Below are positions 8,921 to 16,978 of a stretch of 64,000 nt of DNA, one piece after another. How positions within the stretch are numbered: position 1 is the stretch's first letter; each line of letters begins with the position of its first letter. The notes under the pieces are model-generated. The model did not search any database and was not told where the DNA came from. It saw only the letters and a list, made by a program, of their open reading frames with translations. Origin of the DNA: CAWGAJ01 sp963820545 (GTDB lineage: Bacteria > Planctomycetota > Planctomycetia > Pirellulales > Thermoguttaceae); assembly GCA_963820545.1 (NCBI GenBank), contig CAWGAJ010000002.1, positions 62,001 to 126,000 on the forward strand. Reading direction: 5' to 3'. A program made the position numbers and the translations under genes.

Positions 8921-9056
8921 ATTTTTTTAACTGGTTAAGTCATCAATCAGGAAAAAAGACGGACACGTTCATCGTCCGCTTACATTCCGCACGCGGATGG
9001 ATAACTCGGGAGCATGTCTAATTCGTCTATCCGGCATGGAGATATAGGAGTATGCT

Positions 9057-10158
9057 ATGTGGTCAACAAAGCGCAAATCTATAGTTCCAGCAGTGTGGTT
9101 TGCAGGTGTTTGCCTGGTGATTTCCTGGGCAGGGACAGTTTACGCCCAAGAAACCCGGCCACAGGGGCAGATATATCCTGCCCCCTGCCTCCGGAGGTAC
9201 GCCGCTTTCATTCCAGATCGAGGCGGAAGCAAAATATATTGCCGCACAAGGCGCCTTCCTGGAATCGGCGGCCATTGCCAGGAAGATCAACGCGGAAGCA
9301 GTCGCACAGGAAATCCAAAACTCGGTGGATTTCGTCGATGCGTATTTCAAGCGACGCGCTTTAAACAGAGAAGTGGCGCAAAAGGAACGGGGTGGCAATT
9401 ATCTGGAAATGGAAGCTCGCTACCAGGAAGTGATGAAACAGAAAATAGACAAATATTTTCAAGATACTCTTCGAGGCGATGTGACCAGGGAATTGAATTG
9501 GTTACTGCGAGAATTGTACATCGTGCAGTACATGAGCCCGGGGGATCTCGATCCATTAAACTCCCCGCTGAATAAGGAGACCCTGGAACAAATTTATCTT
9601 ACCGATGGCGGCCGCGCTGGCAGTAAACTGGTATTTACGGCCGGCGACGGGGAAATGCTCAAAACGCCTTGGCCCTATGCATTAAGCAGATCGGAATTCG
9701 CCAAATTGCGAAAGGATTTTGAAGATTCCCGCGAGGCCGTGGTGCAGGAAATTCAAGCAAACGGCCGTGCGGGCGAGGAAAGTAGTGAGCGGATATTGAA
9801 GGCGGTGAACCAGTTACTGGTCACCTTGGAAGCAGTTTATCCCAATGAGGATCGCGCGGATCCAAAGGTTTTTCTGCGGTATAACTCGGCTAAGAGTTTC
9901 TTGCAATCTCTGATAGTGCAAGTTAATCGCGCATTGACTACCAATGATCCCTCGGTCTTCAATGGATCACTGAGCTTTAAGGGAAGCACATTAGTGGACT
10001 TGATTCAACACATGTGTAAATTGGGACTGATGTTTGACCGGCCCCAAGAAGGCGGCGAGCGCGTTTATGCCAGCCTTTTCACCCAGATGCGCAATCTATA
10101 CCTGACACTGGCATCGGAAAAAAACACAGGCAATTTGCCTGCCAAGTTAAACCGATAG
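9057..10158 (+). CDS. Exported helical protein of unknown function, frameshifted near 9181
   Basis: The ATG at 9057 has AGGAG six bases upstream. It opens with a signal peptide (AVWFAGVCLVISWAGTVYAQ). The frame is then broken in the C-run GCCCCC at 9180-9185. Removing one C gives PAPASGGTPLSFQIEAEAKY and joins smoothly to the long frame that ends at 10158. The mature part is alpha-helical and rich in charged residues (VDAYFKRRALNREVAQKER), with no catalytic motif. I do not recognise a named family. It is the first gene of the FHA/Hsp70/J-domain block and is 37 bases before the FHA gene. About 366 residues once repaired. Confidence 0.65.
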
Positions 10159-10195
10159 TTCACATTTTTCAGTTGCACAATTTTATCACAACAAC

Positions 10196-10792
10196 ATGGC
10201 CGTAGAAATCCTCATTCTTTCCGGAGTTCGGCAAGGCGAGCGGGTAGTGTTGGACGCAACAAACTTTCGCGTCGGGACCAATCCCGATTGTGCGGTTTTT
10301 TTTGATCCACTGCTCGACACAACTACGGCAAATCGATCGGCCTCGTTTCGCTTGATGGAAGACGGATGGTACATAGTACACACCACCGGCACCATCCTCA
10401 TCAATCATCGAGCGGTCACCGGCCCAACGCGGATTCGATCAGGTGACGTAGTGCGGATGTCAGAATCTGGGCCGGACTTTTCCTTTCGCATCGTGGCAGG
10501 CACCGCGTTCCAGGGGACGAAATCACCCGCCGTGGCGACCAATTCGCCAATAGTATCCGCTCCCTTAGGAGACTCCTCAGCCTACGTAGGCCTTCCAGTT
10601 GATTCACCTGTGACAATGGACCCTACTTGCCCAAGCGCATCGGTACAACTTCCCCGTATACCGTCAATCTCTGCACCACAAGACATCTCAACGCTATCTA
10701 TAGGGGCAGGATCAGATCCTGGGCGCATCTCCTGCCTCGATTCCTGCATCGTCTCCCCTCATTATGCCTTCGGTGGAACAGAATTCGACTAA
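10196..10792 (+). CDS. FHA-domain protein (probably the N-terminal half of a single FHA-membrane-protease-fold protein)
   Basis: Residues 1-105 form a forkhead-associated fold: ILILSGVRQGERVVL, then FRVGTNPDCAVFF, then WYIVHTTGTILINHRAV and IRSGDVVRM. FHA domains bind phosphothreonine peptides. The usual SxxH core is replaced by TTTANRSAS, so phosphopeptide binding is uncertain. After residue 105 the sequence is Pro/Ser-rich and then turns into nonsense near 10721. There a GGGCGC run allows a shift into the next frame (GASPASIPASSPLIMP), which leads straight into the following gene. A single 10196-11855 protein of about 550 residues is likely. Confidence 0.65.
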   Translation: MAVEILILSGVRQGERVVLDATNFRVGTNPDCAVFFDPLLDTTTANRSASFRLMEDGWYIVHTTGTILINHRAVTGPTRIRSGDVVRMSESGPDFSFRIVAGTAFQGTKSPAVATNSPIVSAPLGDSSAYVGLPVDSPVTMDPTCPSASVQLPRIPSISAPQDISTLSIGAGSDPGRISCLDSCIVSPHYAFGGTEFD

Positions 10793-11855
10793 GGCAGGAA
10801 CAAAGGAACGTTGGATACTCTGGATCGCGAGCGGAGTTGCAATTTGTATGGTCTTAGTTCTTCTGCTGCGCGGGCTTACGCCCGCAACAGTGCATGTAAC
10901 AGTGAATACTCCCCTGTTAAACAGGGAAGATGGCATAACATTCGTAAAGGAAGATAAGAAAACCGCGCAACCGGTCAATCAGACACCATCGGCTCCACCG
11001 ACTCCGGCAGCAACGCCCGCAGCGACTCCTCCGCCAACGCCTTCACAGACACCAACGTCTTCTCCGCCTCAACTGCCAACAATAGAGGAACAAATTACTA
11101 CGCAAACGAAGGACGCTGTGTTTTTAATACAAGTGGAAAAGGCTGATAACTTCTGGCCCTTTGCCACATGCTGTGCAATCGGGAAGAACACTTTGCTGAC
11201 AAGTGCCCGGGAAGCGTCTAGGCTTTTCCAGTGGCGGAAAGATCCGCAGCAGGGATTTAAAATTTGGATTACAAATCCGGCAAGCGGTATCAAGATGGCA
11301 GTTAAGGACATTTATGTTAATGCCGTCTTCTTGACCCTAAACGACAAGCCGGACGATTGGATTTACTATGATTTGGCTTTACTCACAGTTGCAGAAGAAT
11401 TACCCAAGATTATCCCCTTGGCTTCTCTTGAGGAAACCGCCCAATTACAACCGGGGCTCACGGTATATTGCTATGGTTTTACTCATGAAGGCGGGAAGAT
11501 CACTGAATTTGACAGTTTTCAGCCACAGATTATGCGGGATAACATTTTCATTATCACTGCACCACCGAATCTACCTTCCCACCCTCGATTGCTCCACATA
11601 AAAGGAAAGCTCTTCAAAAATGCTTTTGGCAGTCCTATCATGAATGCTCATGGAAAGATCGTTGCGGTCTACGGCGAGATGATGCAAACTCAGCGCGATT
11701 CGGGAGCGGATGTTGGACAGCAAGGAATGGAAATTCACTATGCCCCTGTACTGAATCCGGAATTGATCAACCTGGGATTAAAGCGCGAATACGGAAAGAT
11801 CTGGATATCACCGGACCTTTACAAAATTGTCTCCAAATCGCAAGATGAAAAATGA
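10764..11855 (+). CDS. Membrane-anchored trypsin-fold protein lacking catalytic His and Ser
   Basis: One transmembrane helix (WILWIASGVAICMVLVLLL, residues about 17-35) is followed by a Pro/Thr linker (about 70-110) and a domain of about 230 residues. That domain has the strand order of trypsin-like/HtrA peptidases: FATCCAIGKNTLLTSA, then YYDLALLTV with the Asp, then FGSPIMNAHGKIVAVYG. Where active enzymes have TNAHV, this has TSAREA; where they have GNSGGP, this has NAFGSP. The nucleophile and the His thus seem missing, making it a likely pseudoprotease or binding module. It overlaps the Hsp70 gene by four bases (ATGA), implying coupled translation. Confidence 0.65.
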   Translation: MPSVEQNSTKAGTKERWILWIASGVAICMVLVLLLRGLTPATVHVTVNTPLLNREDGITFVKEDKKTAQPVNQTPSAPPTPAATPAATPPPTPSQTPTSSPPQLPTIEEQITTQTKDAVFLIQVEKADNFWPFATCCAIGKNTLLTSAREASRLFQWRKDPQQGFKIWITNPASGIKMAVKDIYVNAVFLTLNDKPDDWIYYDLALLTVAEELPKIIPLASLEETAQLQPGLTVYCYGFTHEGGKITEFDSFQPQIMRDNIFIITAPPNLPSHPRLLHIKGKLFKNAFGSPIMNAHGKIVAVYGEMMQTQRDSGADVGQQGMEIHYAPVLNPELINLGLKREYGKIWISPDLYKIVSKSQDEK

Positions 11856-13870
11856 GCACTAGTACCTCTGCCGTCTCTATTGAAAAGCAGCCTCCCGTTG
11901 GGATTGATCTGGGCACAACTTACTCCTTAGTCACTTATCTGGATGCGATGGGCCGGCCAACAACCGTGCCAAACAGTTGGGGTGACTTGCTTACGCCTAG
12001 CGCCGTATTCTGCGATGATGATGTGATCGTCGTGGGCAAGGAAGCAATAAAAAATGCCGCTCTGGCGCCGGATCGCTATGCGGAATGTTTCAAGCGTGAC
12101 ATGGGCGGCATGATTTTCCGCCGCAAAGTCCGCGATCTGAATATCCCGCCAGAGGTGCTTAGCGCCTTTGTGTTGGAACGTCTAAAAAAGGACGCCGAGC
12201 AGCGCCTGGGACCGATCCGCAAAGTGGTCGTGACCGTACCCGCCTTCTTTGACGAAACTCGTCGCAAGGCAACGCAAGACGCCGGTCGCCTCGCCGGTCT
12301 GGAAGTATTGGACATCATCAACGAGCCTACCGCCGCGGCCTTAGCCTACGGTTATCACTGTGGATTGCTCAATTCCCAGACTCAGACCGCAAATAGACCG
12401 CAGCAGGTTCTGGTATATGACTTGGGAGGAGGAACTTTTGACGTCACCATCCTGAGGATTGAAGGCACGCGGTTTCGCGCGCTGGCAACCGACGGCGATG
12501 TTCTGCTGGGAGGCAAAGATTTCGATGAACGGCTGGTCAATCAGCTTGCCGATAAATTTTTAGCCGCCCAGGGCGTAGATCCGCGGAGCGATCCGCAGGA
12601 CGCCACGCAACTCTGGCTCGATGCCCAGGAAGCCAAACATTCGCTGTCCGAACGAAACAAGACGGTTGTGTGCTGTTTTCATGCGGGGATTCGCATGCGC
12701 ATCGAAGTCACCCGTGATGAGTTCCATGAATTGACGCGCGATCTGTTGGACCGAACCGAAATGACCACATCGCTGGTCGTAAAACAGGCCGGTCTCGACT
12801 GGAACCAGATTGACCGGATCCTGCTCGTAGGCGGATCGAGTAGGATGCCTATGGTCCGCGACATGATCCGCCGTATTTCGGGCATGGAGCCGGATTGCAC
12901 GCAGTCTCCCGATGAGGCTGTTGCCCACGGGGCTGCAATCTACGCCGGGATGCTGATGCAAAAAGATTTGTCGCCAGAAAAATTAACTTGCGAACTTATT
13001 AATGTCAGTTCGCATAGCTTGGGCCTGGTGGGCATGCATAAGCAAACACAAGAAAAAACCAATGTAGTCCTTATCCCTAAAAATACTCCGCTGCCTTGCC
13101 GCGCAGTCCGCAACTTCCGCACGGCGCGGGCTAATCAACGCAGTGTCTGCATCTCCGTGGTCGAAGGCGAAAGTCATAGACCCGAGGACTGTATCTCCTT
13201 GGGAGAATGCGTGGTTCGCGAATTGCCCGCAGGTTTACCTCAAGACACGCTCATCGAAGTGGAATATTGTTACGCGGCCAACGGTCGGATTTCCGTCTCC
13301 GCCCGCATCCCGACCATCCGTCAGTCGGCACGTGTGGAGATCAAACGCGATAAAGCTAGTCATCTTGAAGATTTGGATACTTGGCGCAAGAAACTGTTGA
13401 TGATGCCAACTGATATAAATGATGGCTTCACATCCCACTCTGAGCCAGTGAATCTGAATGATCGGGAAAGCATGCTGAAGCATCTCGACGCATTGTACAT
13501 AAAGCTAGGTAGAGTAACAGCGGGAGTGGCGCTTCCAACCGCACTCTCCCATAGCCAGACGGCGGCCTTGCAGGCAACCACGGAATGTACCCAGATGAAG
13601 TCCCAATTAAACGATGCCCAGTGCGCCCGGCAAACCGCGGTTAGCCGTTCCGAGGTTATCCGACTTGACGCGTTTTTAGCGCAGGCCAGGATAAGACTCC
13701 ATGAGGCGCAAACGCGAGCTGATTTTGCCCATCTGGTTTTGGGGCGCGAGTGTGTTAGCACCGGCTTTCATCCACCCAACATGGAACGGGAAATTCAGGA
13801 TATCCAGCAACTTCAAAAACACCTTGGAAGCCAGCGACCTCTGCACAACGGAGCTCAATTGCCTGGTTGA
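11852..13870 (+). CDS. Hsp70-family chaperone (DnaK-like, divergent C-terminus)
   Basis: A 672-residue protein. The ATPase domain is complete: phosphate-1 loop GIDLGTTYSL (17-26), VVTVPAFFDETRR (about 130), INEPTAAALAYG, phosphate-2 loop VYDLGGGTFDVTIL (about 187-200) and the adenosine loop LLVGGSSRMPMVR (about 325). The substrate-binding beta domain follows, starting with the NVSSHSLGL-type segment at about 390. The last 150 residues (about 520-672) are an unusual helical region, and the EEVD-like or acidic DnaK tail is missing. It is probably a specialised paralogue rather than the housekeeping DnaK, since neither grpE nor dnaJ is adjacent. It works with the J-like protein 66 bases downstream. 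Confidence 0.9.
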   Translation: MSTSTSAVSIEKQPPVGIDLGTTYSLVTYLDAMGRPTTVPNSWGDLLTPSAVFCDDDVIVVGKEAIKNAALAPDRYAECFKRDMGGMIFRRKVRDLNIPPEVLSAFVLERLKKDAEQRLGPIRKVVVTVPAFFDETRRKATQDAGRLAGLEVLDIINEPTAAALAYGYHCGLLNSQTQTANRPQQVLVYDLGGGTFDVTILRIEGTRFRALATDGDVLLGGKDFDERLVNQLADKFLAAQGVDPRSDPQDATQLWLDAQEAKHSLSERNKTVVCCFHAGIRMRIEVTRDEFHELTRDLLDRTEMTTSLVVKQAGLDWNQIDRILLVGGSSRMPMVRDMIRRISGMEPDCTQSPDEAVAHGAAIYAGMLMQKDLSPEKLTCELINVSSHSLGLVGMHKQTQEKTNVVLIPKNTPLPCRAVRNFRTARANQRSVCISVVEGESHRPEDCISLGECVVRELPAGLPQDTLIEVEYCYAANGRISVSARIPTIRQSARVEIKRDKASHLEDLDTWRKKLLMMPTDINDGFTSHSEPVNLNDRESMLKHLDALYIKLGRVTAGVALPTALSHSQTAALQATTECTQMKSQLNDAQCARQTAVSRSEVIRLDAFLAQARIRLHEAQTRADFAHLVLGRECVSTGFHPPNMEREIQDIQQLQKHLGSQRPLHNGAQLPG

Positions 13871-13936
13871 CGACCATTTTTAGGCAGGCTAAAATGTGCC
13901 CCCATAAGAGTCTAAAGGCAGTAAAGGAGAAAGCGG

Positions 13937-15556
13937 ATGTCTGAAGCTTTCGATCCTTATCACCGCTGGCTCGGTATTCCACCCAAAGATCAGCCTCCTC
14001 ATCATTACCGCTTGCTGGGGATCGATCTGTTCGAGGTCGATCCTGAAGTCATCCGAGACGCAACTGAACGCCAGATGGCGCATGTACGGAAATATCAATT
14101 AGGTCAACACTCTGCAATATCGCAAAAGATTCTTAACGAACTTGCAGCCGCCAAGTCATGCCTTATCGATCGAGATAAAAAAGTAGTATATGATGCCGCC
14201 CTTAAGGCGAAACTGACTGCGAGCAACTCTTCTACAGAGCATTTTGATACACCATCACCGCCACCACCGCCGGCAGCGCCACCGTCGCTTGCCGAAGAAC
14301 CCCTGTTGCCCACGATAAATCTGGCGGGAAAGGCTAAAACTACCGACCTTTTCGGTTTAAGAGGTTCTTGGCGAACTAATAAAAATTTGCCTTTTTATAT
14401 TGGATTGGGAACCGCTGTAATATTAGGAGGCATTCTGGCAACGATATACGCGACGCGTGGCAATAACCAGGATGCTAATATCCTAAATTCAAACAATGGA
14501 CTTGCGCAATTCACCGCTCCCACTGAAGAAAATACACTCAAACTCCCTGCTGAACGCGATATGCCCGGCAAGGAAAAACCAGGGGAACAAATAGCCGGTG
14601 AAAGTTTAGCCAAAACTCCGACCGCCGACGATCACAATACCCTTGGGGATAATCACGGTAACACTGGAGAAGATCGGGGGCGAGTTTTTCCCATCACTGG
14701 CAAAAAAGAGTTAAAACCGCTTATCCCCAAAGAGCCAAAAACAGATGATCATCAACAACCAAAGCTGGTTATACTATCTCATCCCACTCCTGAATCGCCA
14801 CCCAAAAAAAATAAACCGGTATCAAAATATAAACCAGATTCTCCACCGAGTTTTCCCGCTAGTACAATAACCTTGGATTTACCTTTCGGAAAAAAATTTA
14901 ACAGTCGGCTTTTCGATGTCAATTTGAAATCTGTTGAAAATAAATTAGAAGATATGTTAAAAGACAAAGATGATATAGGAAAAGTATTTATATTGCACTC
15001 TTCTATTGGTAAGAGCTTAGCTGAGCAAGATAAAGGTAAATTGGATGGTGCATACCTAGCCTTCTATAATGATGATATTCCTTTGATTTATGCCAACTAT
15101 ATTGATGGCATGCGTAACGGCATCTTTAAAAAATGGAACGAAGATGGGCAGCGGGTCTATTGGTGCGAATACAAAAAAGGTGTTCGTCACGGGTTCTGTT
15201 GCTATTTTAAAGATGATATTTTGCGAATGCTGTATGAAATAAAATTCGATAAAATCTACGCCATTCATATTTGCAATAATAGTGAATTGGAAAAAAGCTT
15301 CGATTCACTTAATGAAGCAGTTGCTGATGAAAATGCCAAAATGTTTATTGACGAAGTCAATAAGATTGAATCAGAATTAAAGAGTATTGAAACCGCATAT
15401 AAAGAACAAATCAAAAAAGAGGAAATGCGAATACGTCAAGAGAAAGCCGCTGTTTTAAGCCACCGAAACTCCCTTGAATATCAAAATAGAATTAACCAGC
15501 GGCGTGCACAATATCAAGAGATGATCGATACACTTCGCCATAAAGGTGGCATATAA
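13937..15556 (+). CDS. J-domain-like N-terminus, membrane helix, MORN-like repeats and coiled coil
   Basis: The ATG at 13937 has AAAGGAG upstream. Residues 1-95 (YHRWLGIPPKDQPPHHYRLL, then AAAKSCLIDRDKKVVYDAAL) are the J-like N-terminus common in planctomycetes; the classic HPD tripeptide is not seen. A transmembrane helix lies at about 154-175, then a charged linker to about 310. Residues about 360-430 contain MORN-type strands (DGAYLAFYNDD, YIDGMRNGIFKKWNEDGQ, EYKKGVRHGFCCYF), as in YwqK-like proteins. The last 70 residues are a Lys/Glu coiled coil. Base use becomes clearly AT-rich after about 14870, which suggests a fused segment of other origin. 539 residues, last gene of the block. Confidence 0.75.
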   Translation: MSEAFDPYHRWLGIPPKDQPPHHYRLLGIDLFEVDPEVIRDATERQMAHVRKYQLGQHSAISQKILNELAAAKSCLIDRDKKVVYDAALKAKLTASNSSTEHFDTPSPPPPPAAPPSLAEEPLLPTINLAGKAKTTDLFGLRGSWRTNKNLPFYIGLGTAVILGGILATIYATRGNNQDANILNSNNGLAQFTAPTEENTLKLPAERDMPGKEKPGEQIAGESLAKTPTADDHNTLGDNHGNTGEDRGRVFPITGKKELKPLIPKEPKTDDHQQPKLVILSHPTPESPPKKNKPVSKYKPDSPPSFPASTITLDLPFGKKFNSRLFDVNLKSVENKLEDMLKDKDDIGKVFILHSSIGKSLAEQDKGKLDGAYLAFYNDDIPLIYANYIDGMRNGIFKKWNEDGQRVYWCEYKKGVRHGFCCYFKDDILRMLYEIKFDKIYAIHICNNSELEKSFDSLNEAVADENAKMFIDEVNKIESELKSIETAYKEQIKKEEMRIRQEKAAVLSHRNSLEYQNRINQRRAQYQEMIDTLRHKGGI

Positions 15557-15570
15557 TAAACCAAGTCTTT

Positions 15571-15672
15571 GGCCGCAACCAAACCGCGACCGACCGACCT
15601 TAGGTTGGTTCTCGGAGAGGGGACGTAGGGGAGGGCGAGAAAAGGGGCGAGAAAAGGTGTCAGGAACCGTTT
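15571..15672. repeat. Right boundary of the chaperone block: inverted-repeat arm plus REP-like 22-mer
   Basis: 15571-15610 is the inverted partner of 8582-8621 (37 of 40 bases). 15651-15672 (GGTGTCAGGAACCGTTT core) is the inverted partner of the REP-like 23-mer at 8728-8750. A degenerate third copy, GGTGTCGGGAACGAATG, lies at about 15705-15721. The order is palindrome then REP on both sides, so the two types are not nested symmetrically. Confidence 0.75.
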
Positions 15673-15740
15673 CCACACTCAAGGAGGAGAAAAAGGGGGG
15701 GGAAGGTGTCGGGAACGAATGTCACCTTTTTCTTTTCTCA

Positions 15741-16961
15741 TCACGCCCGGCTGCAAAACGCAATCCCTTCGATTTCCACGAGCAACTCGGGACGGCACAC
15801 GTTGGCCACGGTGTAGACCACCGGTATTTCGCCCAGCCGCGCCCTGCAGGCATTCTGAACCACGGTATAGTCTTCCTGCCGCTTGATGTACACCCGCACC
15901 AAGGCCATGTCGTCGAGCGTCGCGCCGAGGCCGGTCTGCCCGTGACGGCGGAAGTTGTCCTCCGAAATCAGGGCGGCAATGTTGTCCAGAGTTTCCCGGG
16001 TTTGCCCCCCGACGTCGTCGACGTGGTGGGTTTCGGAGTCGATGATGCTGGCCGTGCCAGAGACCAACACGCTGGTCACCCCACCGCTGACAATTGCCAT
16101 GGCACGGGAGAATTTTGGTGTCGTTGGTCCATAGCGATGGTCGTAATCGTGGGCCGCGGTCTGACGTGGGTTCTCCAACGGCAGGCGCACCACGTCAGGC
16201 CGGTCGGTGGCCAAGGCCAGGCAACTCATCATCACGTCCCGGCCAGAGGCGCCGATGCAGGTGCTGGCCGGGTAAGAGACACGACTCGATCCGCCTTGCA
16301 GGCGATCACCGGTAAACCACAGGTTCTGGTAGAAGTCGTTACGGGCGAGGTTCAGTTGCTGGTATCGCGGCACTCGGTTTTCCAGCCCGGTGATGTCGCC
16401 CAAGTAGAGCCACGTTCGCACAACCTGATCGTAGCGAAACCCCGAGGCGACCAGTTCGTTGTCCAGTCGCCGAAAGACATCCAGCGAGCAATCATAGACG
16501 GTCTCGGCGGACGTTTCGGGGACGACGGTCGCACAGTGGACCCAGGTGATGCCGTCGTGCCGAGTGGTCACGGTCCGCTCGCTCAGTCGCTGGATTTCCA
16601 CTCCTCCGTGCCTGTGGCCGACTCCCAGGACCTCGATTTCCAGCAACTCGCCTCCGCAGGGCGCCTGGGGAATGTAGCTTATGGCCGGCAGTTCGTTGCC
16701 GTAGAAATCCCGCATGATCTGCCGGCACGCCTCGACCTGCTGGATATCGCGCATGAAGACCGCTTGGTGGACGATCGAGCCCGGTGCGCCTTCCTCGTGG
16801 GTCACGGCCTCAATGGTGCGGAGCGCATCGTGGGCTTGCTGTTGCAAATCGTCGCCGTTGCGCGGGACGGCGCTGGCGAAGACGTGCCTTGCGCCGTTCA
16901 GGTCAACGACGGAATACCCCACACCAGCGCTCGATTTTTTAAGGATCATTGGTATGTGCAT
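15741..16961 (-). CDS. Chorismatase/RidA-like protein (FkbO/XanB2 type)
   Basis: A 406-residue protein with two RidA-fold halves. The C-terminal half shows RVSYPASTCIG, then PLENPRQTAAHDYDHRYGP, then TPKFSRAMAI and VLVSGTASIIDSETHH. This succession is characteristic of chorismatases such as FkbO, Hyg5 and XanB2, which hydrolyse chorismate to dihydroxycyclohexadienoate or 3-hydroxybenzoate. Similar proteins are also annotated as pteridine-dependent dioxygenase-like. The N-terminal half (about 1-130) matches the RidA layout. It is the last gene of a minus-strand operon, 17 bases from the beta-propeller gene. The product is not predictable from sequence. Confidence 0.7.
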   Translation of the reverse strand: MHIPMILKKSSAGVGYSVVDLNGARHVFASAVPRNGDDLQQQAHDALRTIEAVTHEEGAPGSIVHQAVFMRDIQQVEACRQIMRDFYGNELPAISYIPQAPCGGELLEIEVLGVGHRHGGVEIQRLSERTVTTRHDGITWVHCATVVPETSAETVYDCSLDVFRRLDNELVASGFRYDQVVRTWLYLGDITGLENRVPRYQQLNLARNDFYQNLWFTGDRLQGGSSRVSYPASTCIGASGRDVMMSCLALATDRPDVVRLPLENPRQTAAHDYDHRYGPTTPKFSRAMAIVSGGVTSVLVSGTASIIDSETHHVDDVGGQTRETLDNIAALISEDNFRRHGQTGLGATLDDMALVRVYIKRQEDYTVVQNACRARLGEIPVVYTVANVCRPELLVEIEGIAFCSRA

Positions 16962-16978
16962 TGGAAAATATAGTCGTG

